A DNA stretch of 64,000 nt from Flavobacterium petrolei (GTDB lineage Bacteria > Bacteroidota > Bacteroidia > Flavobacteriales > Flavobacteriaceae), in the NCBI RefSeq assembly GCF_003314435.2, contig NZ_QNVY02000001.1, forward strand, positions 186,001 through 250,000. Direction: 5' to 3'. Of this stretch, positions 37,135 to 46,435 are shown one piece after another. Numbering within the stretch: the stretch's first letter is position 1; every line of letters starts with the position of its first letter. The position numbers and the translations under genes are program-made. The notes beneath the pieces were generated by a model, which saw nothing but the letters and a program-made list of their open reading frames with translations, ran no database searches and had not been told where the DNA came from.

Positions 37135-38586
37135 ATGTCAATTTGGAAAACTAAACCACTTTCGGTATTGCTAAATGAAGCATCAGAATCTGAAAAAGGA
37201 TTAAAAAGGACTTTGTCTTCACGTTCATTAGTAGCACTTGGAGTTGGAGCAATTATTGGAGCAGGATTATTCTCGTTAACGGGTATTGCTGCTGCAGAAC
37301 ATGCTGGTCCGGCAGTTACACTTTCATTTATTTTAGCCGCTGTAGGATGTGCTTTTGCAGGGCTTTGCTATGCTGAGTTTGCATCCATGATACCAGTAGC
37401 AGGTAGTGCTTACACATACTCCTATGCCACAATGGGGGAATTTATGGCTTGGATCATCGGTTGGGATTTAGTCCTTGAATATGCACTAGGAGCCGCAACA
37501 GTTGGAGTGAGTTGGTCTCGTTATTTACTTGAATTATTAAACAAATACGGCATACATCTCCCCCATGATTTAATATGTTCTCCTTGGGAAACATTAAAAC
37601 TAAGCGATGGAACTATTATAGAAGGTGGTATGATAAATCTTCCTGCCATTTTTATTGTTTCTATGTTATCACTATTATTAATAAGAGGAACAAAAGAATC
37701 TGCTTCAATAAACAACATTTTAGTTGTAGTAAAAGTAATCGTAGTTATCATGTTTATCGTTTTAGGCTGGAGCTTTATTGACACTGCAAATTACACTCCG
37801 TATATCCCTGAGAACACAGGTGTTTTTGGAGAGTTTGGATGGTCAGGAATTGCCGCTGGTGCTGGAACTGTTTTCTTTGCCTTCATTGGTTTTGACGCTG
37901 TTTCTACAGCTGCACAAGAAGCAAAAAACCCACAAAAAGGAATGCCAATTGGTATTTTAGGATCATTAGTAATCTGTACAATATTATATGTCTTATTTGC
38001 GCATGTAATGACTGGACTTGTACCTTATAATGAATTTGCAGGAGATGCTAAACCAGCAGCAACAGCATTTGCAAGAACTGGTTATACTTTTTTACAAACT
38101 GGTTTAATCGTGGCTATTTTAGCGGGATATACTTCTGTAATGTTGGTGATGTTAATGGGACAAAGTCGTGTTTTTTACACCATGAGTAAAGATGGTTTAT
38201 TGCCTTCATTCTTTAGTGACATTCACTCAAAATTCAGAACACCATGGAAAACAAATCTTTTCTTCATGGTATTCGTGAGTCTTTTTGCAGGTTTCGTACC
38301 CGTAAGTGATTTAGGACATATGGTAAGTATCGGAACATTATTAGCGTTTGTATTAGTATGTATTGGAGTATTGGTAATGCGTAAAAAAATGCCCGATGCA
38401 CCAAGATCATTCAAAACGCCATTCGTTCCTTATGTTCCCATTGCAGGAATATTAATCTGTTTGGCATTAATGTATTCGTTACCTAATGAAAGTTGGGCTA
38501 GGTTAATAATCTGGATGGCATTAGGAGTAGCTATCTATTTTATCTATGGAAGGAAAAATAGTAAATTGAATAATCCGGATAAATAG
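37135..38586 (+). CDS. APC family amino-acid permease
   Basis: A 483-residue integral membrane transporter with about 12 transmembrane helices. The N-terminal LVALGVGAIIGAGLFSLTGI is the substrate-binding unwound helix of the APC superfamily, and FIGFDAVSTAAQEAKNPQKG is a family signature. The closest relatives I recall are the YfnA/cationic amino-acid transporter group, which exchange or import amino acids by proton symport. Specificity cannot be read. It is monocistronic with its own promoter and terminator. Confidence 0.92.
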   Translation: MSIWKTKPLSVLLNEASESEKGLKRTLSSRSLVALGVGAIIGAGLFSLTGIAAAEHAGPAVTLSFILAAVGCAFAGLCYAEFASMIPVAGSAYTYSYATMGEFMAWIIGWDLVLEYALGAATVGVSWSRYLLELLNKYGIHLPHDLICSPWETLKLSDGTIIEGGMINLPAIFIVSMLSLLLIRGTKESASINNILVVVKVIVVIMFIVLGWSFIDTANYTPYIPENTGVFGEFGWSGIAAGAGTVFFAFIGFDAVSTAAQEAKNPQKGMPIGILGSLVICTILYVLFAHVMTGLVPYNEFAGDAKPAATAFARTGYTFLQTGLIVAILAGYTSVMLVMLMGQSRVFYTMSKDGLLPSFFSDIHSKFRTPWKTNLFFMVFVSLFAGFVPVSDLGHMVSIGTLLAFVLVCIGVLVMRKKMPDAPRSFKTPFVPYVPIAGILICLALMYSLPNESWARLIIWMALGVAIYFIYGRKNSKLNNPDK

Positions 38587-38603
38587 ATTCATATATCATA
38601 ATC

Positions 38604-38649
38604 AAAAAAGGGATTATAAAGCATTTCAACTGCTTTATAATCCCTTTTT
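38604..38649. terminator. Bidirectional terminator
   Basis: A perfect stem of about 19 bp, AAAAAGGGATTATAAAGCA and its complement, with a seven-base loop, between the convergent permease and PspC genes. Confidence 0.9.
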
Positions 38650-38663
38650 CTATTTAAAGATTT

Positions 38664-38891
38664 TTACAAATCAAAAACAGATGTACGTTTTGCCCGAATC
38701 AAATCCTTTAATCGAATCCAGAATGCAAGCGTTAAATAAACGGCAAACCACAATCCAGCCGTAACAAACGATAAATAAATAAAAAAAAGTCGGACACTAC
38801 TGGCACGCATTCCCAAAGTATCCGCCAAACGCGAGGAAACATGAAAACCGTGTTTCTCAAAAAAAAACTTGAGCTTTATGATTACTGACAT
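38664..38891 (-). CDS. PspC domain protein
   Basis: A 75-residue protein consisting of a single PspC domain: a short basic N-terminal part with LADTLGMRASSVRLFFIYLS, then a transmembrane segment (about residues 34-58) and WIRLKDL at the end. PspC proteins sense envelope stress in the inner membrane. This one lacks any partner (no pspA or pspB nearby). Confidence 0.85.
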   Translation of the reverse strand: MSVIIKLKFFFEKHGFHVSSRLADTLGMRASSVRLFFIYLSFVTAGLWFAVYLTLAFWIRLKDLIRAKRTSVFDL

Positions 38892-38947
38892 TTTAAAAAA
38901 TTATTAGTTATGTGCAAAATTACAAAATTATCCAGTTGATGCCTTTG

Positions 38948-40228
38948 CTAAACCACTAATTGTTTTTTCAGTAATTCTATTCCAACACTACACTCCAAAC
39001 ATTTACTTTTGTTACAATATTCATTCTTGAGTTGCAGCAATGATTGTGTCTCAAACGCACTTTTTGAAACAATTCCGAAAGAATTAAACTTATCAATAAT
39101 AGCATTTTTTTCTGGTGTAACTTCATTTAAGAGTTGAATCAAATCCTCAGAAATTTCTTTTCCCTGACTTTTTGCAAAAGCAAATTGTAACGGAATTATG
39201 GTATTTATGACAATCAAATCAATGAAAGATTTAGCAAGGGATTTCCTTTTATTTGGGCTTTCTTTATCAAATTGATAATGATTAAACCAATATTCAGAAA
39301 CTGAAACCTGAAACAAATCATAACAGCTTTTCAAAGAATTTATGGCACTTATTTTTGAGAATAAATTCTGCTGATTATGGTATAAGTTGGCCAACTGGGA
39401 AAGCCGAATCGTTGGGAAATTATCCGGACGATGCTTGAAAAACTGAACCGGTTCAATGCAACTTTTTTCCAATTGATATTTATGCAATAAATAGAAATAC
39501 CTGAATTTTAAATCTTTAAAATAATTATCTTCTTTATTAAAATCCAATAATCCAGCGGTTCCAAAAATCAAAGCTTCCAGATTCTCGACCTCGAAACTTT
39601 CTTTTCTCACAATTGAAAAAGGAATAGTTTGTGCGATTTTCAAAAAGATCTCACCATTCGTATTTAATCCAAAATTCTTCGCCAAAAGACAAAATAACAC
39701 CGCTTCCCAATCCTGATTGGTTTGTTCCAATAAATCAAATATCGGTTTTGATTTTCTTTCCAAACGTTCAAAAAACAAACGTTCTTGCCAATTTTTGAAT
39801 ACAAATACATCAATTTCTTGAATTTGCTTTTCACAGAAAATCCAAGATTTAGGAGAAACTAAGGATTGATAATTAGATAGTGTTAAAGCATCAACATGTT
39901 TTCTAAGTTCCAAAACAGGAATCTCTGTGTTATTTTTTCTAAAAATTTCTGTGTCGTGTTCCCATACCACATGAAGAATCACGTTTTCGTAGGTTTCATC
40001 TCTTTCGTGATGATGCACGTACCAATCTGAAGATTTAAGATGAATTTCTACATTTCCAGCCCATTTTTGCTTATCAATAGTAATTTGGGCATTAAAAAAA
40101 TCAGGTCCGGCAAGTTCTAAATATTGTCCAGCATTAATAATTGTAATTTCCTCCCCATTGCAGGTTTTCAAATTTAAGGTATCAAATTTCTTAAATTTCC
40201 AGAGATAATGAAGGAAATCTTCTTTCAT
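38948..40228 (-). CDS. DUF2851 family protein
   Basis: A 426-residue member of the DUF2851 family, common in Bacteroidota. The start is set at the ATG complement at 40226-40228 (MKEDFLHYLWKFKKFDTLNL), with another ATG three codons upstream. AGPDFFNAQITIDKQKWAGN and the His-rich SSDWYVHHHERD follow, then VILHVVWEHD. The His/Asp/Glu set looks like a metal or nuclease site, which is only an impression. The C-terminus has a tight cysteine group, CNKSKCLECSVG. The function is unknown. Confidence 0.88.
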   Translation of the reverse strand: MKEDFLHYLWKFKKFDTLNLKTCNGEEITIINAGQYLELAGPDFFNAQITIDKQKWAGNVEIHLKSSDWYVHHHERDETYENVILHVVWEHDTEIFRKNNTEIPVLELRKHVDALTLSNYQSLVSPKSWIFCEKQIQEIDVFVFKNWQERLFFERLERKSKPIFDLLEQTNQDWEAVLFCLLAKNFGLNTNGEIFLKIAQTIPFSIVRKESFEVENLEALIFGTAGLLDFNKEDNYFKDLKFRYFYLLHKYQLEKSCIEPVQFFKHRPDNFPTIRLSQLANLYHNQQNLFSKISAINSLKSCYDLFQVSVSEYWFNHYQFDKESPNKRKSLAKSFIDLIVINTIIPLQFAFAKSQGKEISEDLIQLLNEVTPEKNAIIDKFNSFGIVSKSAFETQSLLQLKNEYCNKSKCLECSVGIELLKKQLVV

Positions 40229-40346
40229 ATTGACCATATTAGATTGAATACTAATGTAATAAAAAAAGAAATAACAAATTATCTAAAATAAAAAAAATCA
40301 GAAATTTCACTAAAGAGAGTAGCGAAATTGGAAAATATAAATGTTT

Positions 40347-40829
40347 TTATTTCATCAGGTACAATTTGGCACAAGCTCGAGCATCCGATAAAGCTTCGTG
40401 ATGATTCAATGAAATATTCATTTCTCGGCAACAATCACTCAATTTGGTTGGCTTCAATCCTTTAGCTTTGTAGATTTTAACGGTACATTCCCATCGAGAA
40501 GCGATATTCAAATCAGCGTAATCTAAATTATAAAGCGCCATTGATTTCGCCAAAACATTCCTATCAAAACTTTCATTGTGCGCCACTACTACTCTATTTT
40601 GGAGTCTTTTTTGAATTTCAGGATACACTTGAGCAAATGATTTAGCATTTACTGTATCGCGAGGATATATCCCATGCACTTGAATGGTAAAAGGAGAGTA
40701 TAAATTATTTGGTGGTTTAATCAAGGTAACAAACTCGTCGACAATTATTCCGTTTTCTACGGTTACGATACCTACAGAACAGGGATGATATCCAATTGCG
40801 GTTTCAAAATCTATAGCAGTAAAGGTCAA
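40347..40829 (-). CDS. DnaQ-like 3'-5' exonuclease
   Basis: A 160-residue DEDDh exonuclease domain. Acidic residues D7 and E9 lie in AIDFETA, D89 in AHNESFD, and H144 and D149 in HEALSDARA. The only start that keeps D7 is a TTG (complement 40827-40829); a stop codon lies three codons upstream. It could proofread, trim RNA or degrade DNA; family alone does not say. A good promoter lies 46 bases upstream. Confidence 0.88.
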   Translation of the reverse strand: MTFTAIDFETAIGYHPCSVGIVTVENGIIVDEFVTLIKPPNNLYSPFTIQVHGIYPRDTVNAKSFAQVYPEIQKRLQNRVVVAHNESFDRNVLAKSMALYNLDYADLNIASRWECTVKIYKAKGLKPTKLSDCCREMNISLNHHEALSDARACAKLYLMK

Positions 40830-40874
40830 TTTTTTTTACGATTTTAAGGTTGGTATTTTTAGATATTAAATTTA

Positions 40875-40904
40875 CAAAAGTACTGTCAATTATACAAGTT
40901 CAAA
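40875..40904 (-). promoter_or_regulatory. Promoter of the DnaQ-like gene
   Basis: On the minus strand TTTG at 40901-40904 and TACTTTTG at 40875-40882 are 18 bases apart. Confidence 0.75.
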
Positions 40905-40982
40905 GCATTCGATAACTTTCTTTTTATTTCTTGTTGCAAATTTTAGTCTCCAAAATTTTTACAACAACAAACTAATTAAACC

Positions 40983-41015
40983 AAAAAACCTGCAAGGTTT
41001 TTCGAATCTTGCAGG
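40983..41015 (-). terminator. Terminator of the cystathionine beta-synthase gene
   Basis: Minus-strand stem CCTGCAAG/CTTGCAGG with an 11-base loop and a T-run, 34 bases after the stop. Confidence 0.85.
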
Positions 41016-41048
41016 AGTATAGTTAGGAAATAACTTGCACTTTTAAGC

Positions 41049-42410
41049 TTATTTTATTGAACCAATAATATCATATTTGGTGATAATATGATGACTTCCA
41101 TTTTCTAATTCCACTAGAACAGCTTCATTTTCTTTAGTGAATAATTTAGAAACTTCTTCAATAGGTGTTCCGTGTTTCACAATTGGAAAAGGTTTCCCCA
41201 TCACCTCTTTAATCGGTTTGTCAGCTACATCTTTATCAGCTACATAACTTTGAAACAAATCACTTTCATCAACAGAACCTACAAATCCTGTAATATCAAT
41301 CACCGGAATTTGAGAAATTTTGTATTTACGCATTCTTTCTATGGCATGCGAAACTAACTCTTCGGTACGAACCACAATTAATGGTTTATCGATATGGTCT
41401 TTGATAACATCCTCCGCTTTTGTGATTTCTTCTTCCAGAAAACCACGTTCGCGCATCCAATCATCATTAAACATTTTACCTACATAGCGACTTCCTGAAT
41501 CATGAAAAAGTACCACAACAACGTCTTCGGGTTTAAAATGTTCTTTAAGTTGCAACAATCCTTTAATTGCTGCTCCAGCTGAATTCCCAACAAATATTCC
41601 CTCTTCAAGTGCAATTTTACGTGTATAGACCGCAGCATCTTTGTCCGTCACCTTTGTAAAACCGTCAATTAGAGAGAAATCAACATTTTTTGGCAAAATA
41701 TCTTCTCCAATTCCTTCGGTGATATAGGAATAGATTTCATTTTCGTCAAAAATCCCCGTTTCGTGGTATTTTTTAAACACAGAACCATAGGTGTCAATTC
41801 CCCATATTTTAATATTTGGATTTTTCTCTTTCAGGTATTTTGCTACTCCTGAGATTGTCCCTCCAGTCCCTACTCCTACTACAAAATGAGTAATCTTACC
41901 TTCCGTTTGTTCCCAAATTTCAGGACCTGTTTGCTCGTAATGCGCTATTGCATTTGAAGGATTATCATACTGATTTACATACCAAGAATTAGGCGTTTCC
42001 GTTGCTAAACATTTAGAAACCGAATAATAGGAACGTGGATCTGTTGGTTCTACATCCGTGGGACAAACTACAACTTTTGCTCCAACGGCACGAAGAATAT
42101 CCATTTTTTCTTTAGACTGTTTGTCTGAAATCACACAAATCAGTTTGTAACCTTTTATGATGGCTACTAATGCCAATCCCATTCCGGTATTTCCCGAAGT
42201 CCCTTCAATGATTGTTCCGCCTGGCTTTAATCGTCCATCAGCCTCAGCATCTGCAATCATTTTTACGGCCATTCTGTCTTTAACGGAATTTCCAGGATTG
42301 AACGTTTCGACTTTTGCAAGAACCAAAGCCTCTACTTCGGAAGTTACTTTATTAAGTTTTACTAAAGGAGTATTGCCTATTGTGCCTAATATATTTTCTG
42401 CGTAGCGCAT
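41049..42410 (-). CDS. Cystathionine beta-synthase (PLP enzyme with CBS pair)
   Basis: A 453-residue fold-type II PLP enzyme. The PLP lysine is K44 in NSVKDRMA, the phosphate is held by GVGTGGTISG and the substrate loop is EGTSGNTGMG. Two CBS domains (about residues 330-453) end ITKYDIIGSIK. The length and layout match cystathionine beta-synthase, which joins serine and homocysteine; some relatives instead make cysteine from O-acetylserine. No heme-binding N-terminus is present. The CBS pair probably binds a nucleotide or S-adenosylmethionine, an inference. A short-form repeat lies upstream. Confidence 0.88.
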   Translation of the reverse strand: MRYAENILGTIGNTPLVKLNKVTSEVEALVLAKVETFNPGNSVKDRMAVKMIADAEADGRLKPGGTIIEGTSGNTGMGLALVAIIKGYKLICVISDKQSKEKMDILRAVGAKVVVCPTDVEPTDPRSYYSVSKCLATETPNSWYVNQYDNPSNAIAHYEQTGPEIWEQTEGKITHFVVGVGTGGTISGVAKYLKEKNPNIKIWGIDTYGSVFKKYHETGIFDENEIYSYITEGIGEDILPKNVDFSLIDGFTKVTDKDAAVYTRKIALEEGIFVGNSAGAAIKGLLQLKEHFKPEDVVVVLFHDSGSRYVGKMFNDDWMRERGFLEEEITKAEDVIKDHIDKPLIVVRTEELVSHAIERMRKYKISQIPVIDITGFVGSVDESDLFQSYVADKDVADKPIKEVMGKPFPIVKHGTPIEEVSKLFTKENEAVLVELENGSHHIITKYDIIGSIK

Positions 42411-42453
42411 TATAGTTTTATTTTAAGATTGTGATTTGTTGTAAATACTGCTG

Positions 42454-42461
42454 CAAAGATA
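42454..42461 (-). promoter_or_regulatory. -7 box of the cystathionine beta-synthase gene
   Basis: On the minus strand TATCTTTG fits TAnnTTTG, 44 bases before the start codon. No TTTG partner. Confidence 0.5.
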
Positions 42462-42503
42462 GTATTTTGTTATAAAATATTCTTGTTTACGGAATTTTGC
42501 GTT

Positions 42504-42578
42504 CGTGATAAAAGCGATATCCTTTCTTTGCCTCCCTTAAGCAAGGAAAGATAAAGCGGATAGCACGATAAAACGCCC
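42504..42578 (+). repeat. Dispersed intergenic repeat, short form (copy 2)
   Basis: CGTGATAAAAGCGATATCC, a hairpin of CTTTCTTTGC/GCAAGGAAAG, then ATAAAGCGGATAGCACGATA. The right half matches ATAGAGCGAATAGCGGGA of the copy at 57144-57220. It lies between the putative porin's stop and the promoter of the cystathionine beta-synthase gene. Confidence 0.6.
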
Positions 42579-42617
42579 AAGAAAACATAATTGGTACCCT
42601 ATAATTCTAAGAAGAAA

Positions 42618-44567
42618 TTAATTGAAGAAGTTCCAAATCAAACCAAATCGAATCGTAAAATCACGCGATGGATTATTGGGTGACGCATAAAAATTATTCC
42701 CCATAAGAGCCGAATTAAAATGTTCCACCTTGAAATAAATCCTTGTTCGCTGCACTTTTGCATTGATGAAAAAATCTAGGTTTGGATGATTCCCAATTTG
42801 TTTATCATTTTGAACAAAAAACTCTCCTATTACAGGATTATAATCATTAGCATAATACTTAGAAAAATAATTCAGTGAAATCCCGGTTTGTAGGAATAGC
42901 GCTTTTTTAAACAAATAATTGGAATAATAAAACGTATTTCGGGTGACAATTTCAGGAACATTCAAAATAGCTTCGTCTTGTTCCGTTTTTTGATATAAAA
43001 TTGTATTGTCCAAAGCAAAATTTCCAAATTTTAACTCTCTGCTGATTTTAATCGATAAATAATTTATAGTTCCATCGTATTGTGATGGAGCCACAATTTG
43101 GGTTTTGGCAAGGATTTGCTCTGAATTTGAAATGTTATTAAAATACAAATGATCCTTGAAAACTGAAAATTGTACCTCGGCATCAACCCAAGGGGAAATA
43201 GCATTTGCTTTGATTGTATTAATTTTTTCGTTTTTAAAATCATTTGACCAATTGTATTGTACAAAACTGCTTTGGTGCAAATTATAATTATTATTTGGCA
43301 GTTTATTTATATTTTGGTACTGAAATGCAAGTTGGATTTCATCATTCAGTTCGTATTGTAATTTAGCATCTAAATTAGACAGCGATTGTGCCGTTACCGA
43401 TCTGGAGTATAAAAATTTACCATTCCATTTATTGCGTCGATATTCATACTGCCCACCAGCGCTATTGATTTCCTGACTGAAAGAACTCGGTATGGTACGG
43501 TCATCAAAAATAAGGATTTGATTGTAATAATAGTTTGATCTGAAATCATCTATAAAAAACTGGAAAGTACCCAAAGTAGTATTCTCATATATCAATCCTA
43601 CTTTGTTATACATTTTATTATAACGAGTTTGATCATTTATACCACTATCCAAATAAGATTCTCCAAAACGGAAAACTGTCTCCGAACCAACTGTTGATGG
43701 GACTGTTGCCTGATTGTATTCAAAAAACTTATTCTCGTAATTAAATTGATGCGTCAAGTACAAATTATTATCGCCCTTTTTAGGATTAATTCTAAAATTG
43801 TGATCCAGAAAAATTCTTTTCCCTTTTAGAAAGGATTTGGCATCATTAAAATACACTTCAAATCGTTGTCGGTTATTATAGTTAGGATCCTCGCTTTCAA
43901 AATCTTCAATAGTTGTGATTCCTCCGTTTTCCTCATTCAAAATATCTTGAAAAGTGTAATGTGCTTTAGCAAAATAGCGTTTATTTTTAGTGTTGTAATT
44001 TGTGGTGAATCTAAAATTACCGGTACTAGACAATTGATTGATATACTCACCCTCTGACCGCAATCCTTTGTAAGCTATCGAAAAATTAAGATTTTCAGAA
44101 GTATTTACTGTAATAAAAGCATCGACAGATTGCCCTTTTCTGACAGTAGTTTTAAAATACAGTTCGGTAACGGGTGTCGCAACAGAATAATATCTTATCT
44201 GATTCGCTTCTAAAAAATTAAAATGTTTTGCTTTAAAACCAAACTCAGGATATGGTGAAAAATCCGTTAAACTATATTGCAGCGTATTATAAGTTTGTCC
44301 ATCATTTGCAAAAGGCAAAAGTCCAAAAATGTCTTTTCGCAAATAGTTGTGGCTGTATTCTTTTTGAATCGTAAGCGAAGTATCGATGTAAGTAGTGTCG
44401 TTTTCTATGGTGATTACCTTGTAGAGATCGATGGTTGCTATTTTTATATTTTCGATAGAATCAGAAATTCTAAGGGGTTTGTTTTTTTCTATAATTCTGT
44501 CATTTTTTGTTTGAGCAAAAAAAGCTACTGGTATTAGCAAAAAAAAGAAAAGAAAGATAATTCTCAT
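42618..44567 (-). CDS. Putative porin (Porin_10-like outer-membrane barrel)
   Basis: A 649-residue exported protein starting at the ATG complement at 44565-44567, which gives signal peptide MRIIFLFFFLLIPVAFFAQ. The open frame begins at a TTG eight codons earlier. A short plug-like start (KKEYSHNYLRKDIFGLLPF) is followed by alternating amphipathic strands ending in an aromatic C-terminus (FTIRFGLIWNFFN), typical of outer-membrane barrels. I recognise the family as the putative porins of Bacteroidota (Porin_10). No substrate is known. A -7 box lies 48 bases upstream. Confidence 0.85.
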   Translation of the reverse strand: MRIIFLFFFLLIPVAFFAQTKNDRIIEKNKPLRISDSIENIKIATIDLYKVITIENDTTYIDTSLTIQKEYSHNYLRKDIFGLLPFANDGQTYNTLQYSLTDFSPYPEFGFKAKHFNFLEANQIRYYSVATPVTELYFKTTVRKGQSVDAFITVNTSENLNFSIAYKGLRSEGEYINQLSSTGNFRFTTNYNTKNKRYFAKAHYTFQDILNEENGGITTIEDFESEDPNYNNRQRFEVYFNDAKSFLKGKRIFLDHNFRINPKKGDNNLYLTHQFNYENKFFEYNQATVPSTVGSETVFRFGESYLDSGINDQTRYNKMYNKVGLIYENTTLGTFQFFIDDFRSNYYYNQILIFDDRTIPSSFSQEINSAGGQYEYRRNKWNGKFLYSRSVTAQSLSNLDAKLQYELNDEIQLAFQYQNINKLPNNNYNLHQSSFVQYNWSNDFKNEKINTIKANAISPWVDAEVQFSVFKDHLYFNNISNSEQILAKTQIVAPSQYDGTINYLSIKISRELKFGNFALDNTILYQKTEQDEAILNVPEIVTRNTFYYSNYLFKKALFLQTGISLNYFSKYYANDYNPVIGEFFVQNDKQIGNHPNLDFFINAKVQRTRIYFKVEHFNSALMGNNFYASPNNPSRDFTIRFGLIWNFFN

Positions 44568-44614
44568 TTGTAGGGATATATAATTAAGCAATTATTTTAA
44601 ATCTTATAATCGAA

Positions 44615-44622
44615 CAAAGGTA
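44615..44622 (-). promoter_or_regulatory. -7 box of the putative porin gene
   Basis: On the minus strand TACCTTTG fits TAnnTTTG. Confidence 0.5.
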
Positions 44623-44694
44623 TATCATTAAGAGTTATGAATAAAAAAAGAAGTACAAATATGAAATTAAAAAAATCAAATTAAAATGAGAATC

Positions 44695-44733
44695 TAAAAA
44701 AAAACAGTAGCAAACATAAGTTCACTACTGTTT
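44695..44733 (-). terminator. Terminator of the first SusCD operon
   Basis: Minus-strand stem AAACAGTAG/CTACTGTTT followed by a run of nine Ts. Confidence 0.8.
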
Positions 44734-44790
44734 AAAAAATATACTGTTATTTATTATTAATCCTGTATCACTTTTTCAGGAATAGACAAT

Positions 44791-46419
44791 TTAATAACCA
44801 GGGTTTTGTTGTGCTCTTAACGTTGGATTAGAATCCAATTCTAATTGCGGTATTGGCCACAAAAACTTAAAGTTATCGTAAGGAATTGCATTGACACCCA
44901 AAGCTCCTGAGTACGGAGTACCTAATGCGTACGCAGTTAAAGCAGTTGGAGCACTTGAAAATCCTCCGTTAGCAGCTTTTGCAGGAACTCCATCAATTGG
45001 AAATAATGGATCTTTTTGTAATCTATGGATATCTGCCCAACGGCGACCTTCCATAAGAAATTCTATTCTTCTTTCTTTTAAAATAGCTCCAAGTAACTGA
45101 ACATTTGAAGTAAAACTAAGCGCAGTAAAAGCTTGTGTTGTTGGATTAGCCAAAGACCTGTTTCTTACTGAATTCAATCTTGACAAACCATTCGTCACAT
45201 CGCTAGTTCTAGCATAAGCTTCAGCCATATTTAATGCTACCTCAGCATATCTAATAATTGGTGCAGCATCAGTTTTGTTTACACCGTCTTTATATTTTTT
45301 GGTGAATTTAGAATTAGGATAGTAACTTCCAATACCAGTTATAACCATAGTACCTTCAGCTCTTCTTTTGTCATCTGCCAACCAACTTGGATCTCTCCAA
45401 ATAATTGGACTAATAGCTACTAAACCACGACCATTAGAGGCAGCAGGAATTGGAGGATGATACATATTAGCCAAAGCACCATTTGCACCAGGATTATTAG
45501 TAGCACCATTTGCAATAGAGAAAATAGATTCTGTATTTGAACTGTTACTAGCGAAAGGAGTATCTGGATTAGCCGTCATTGAATACAAACCATCCAATTT
45601 TTTACCTTCTGTAATTACACCATCCCAGTTACGCATGTGCAAATGAACTCTTGTTTTGTAAGCTATAGCAGCCTCCTTGGTAATTCTTTCAATTTTTGCA
45701 GCACCAGCTCTAGCACTTTTTGAAAAAAGCAACGTCTCAGCGTCATCTAAATCTTTAAGAATTTTAGTATAACACTCAGCAACAGTATTTCTACCTTGAG
45801 CCAAACCAAGTTCAATATTTGCAGGAGTATTATAAGGAATCTCTCTGTAAGGAACACCTAAACTAGCCCCATTATTATCTTGGAAAGGTCTTGCATAAAA
45901 AATTAGCAATTCATTGTGCGCAATCGCTCTAAAAAATTTTGCTTGACCAATATAATCATTAGCTAATTCCTGAGAAATTATTCCGCTTGCAGCTGCTTTT
46001 GTAACACCTTCAATAACAATATTTGTTCTATTAATCAAGCGATAAGCATCAGCCCAATAATAAACGTTATTCGCTGTAGTAGGATCGTAAGTACCTGTGT
46101 AAGTTAATTGATAAAATGCTGCTAAGTTAACTACATCTTCTCCTCTATTATCTCCTTGTTGAACATAAGCCGCTCCAAAAACATATCCCCTTGCTCCTGC
46201 ACCATTAAAGTTACCCAATTGAGCACCATTATACATACCTGTTACTGAAAGATCAATTAAAGCAGGAGTCTCAAATGCAACATTTTCTGAGACACTATTA
46301 AAAGGACTTAACTCTATGGTACTTTCTTCACTACATGAAGTAAATAAAAGTGAGACCATCATTAACGGAACCGCAATTTTAGCGCTCCATAAGGATAAAA
46401 ATTTATTTTTATTTTTCAT
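44791..46419 (-). CDS. SusD/RagB family outer-membrane lipoprotein
   Basis: A 542-residue SusD-like substrate-binding protein. The lipobox is LLFTSC (Cys29), followed by SEES, an acidic surface-export signal. TPR-like helices include FRAIAHNELLIFYARPFQDN and the C-terminal part has ILKERRIEFLMEGRRWADIH, a SusD signature. It caps the SusC pore encoded 16 bases upstream and captures the nutrient. No carbohydrate enzyme gene is adjacent, so the ligand (glycan, peptide or other) cannot be assigned. Confidence 0.93.
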   Translation of the reverse strand: MKNKNKFLSLWSAKIAVPLMMVSLLFTSCSEESTIELSPFNSVSENVAFETPALIDLSVTGMYNGAQLGNFNGAGARGYVFGAAYVQQGDNRGEDVVNLAAFYQLTYTGTYDPTTANNVYYWADAYRLINRTNIVIEGVTKAAASGIISQELANDYIGQAKFFRAIAHNELLIFYARPFQDNNGASLGVPYREIPYNTPANIELGLAQGRNTVAECYTKILKDLDDAETLLFSKSARAGAAKIERITKEAAIAYKTRVHLHMRNWDGVITEGKKLDGLYSMTANPDTPFASNSSNTESIFSIANGATNNPGANGALANMYHPPIPAASNGRGLVAISPIIWRDPSWLADDKRRAEGTMVITGIGSYYPNSKFTKKYKDGVNKTDAAPIIRYAEVALNMAEAYARTSDVTNGLSRLNSVRNRSLANPTTQAFTALSFTSNVQLLGAILKERRIEFLMEGRRWADIHRLQKDPLFPIDGVPAKAANGGFSSAPTALTAYALGTPYSGALGVNAIPYDNFKFLWPIPQLELDSNPTLRAQQNPGY

Positions 46420-46435
46420 TTTTTTCGTTTTAAAA

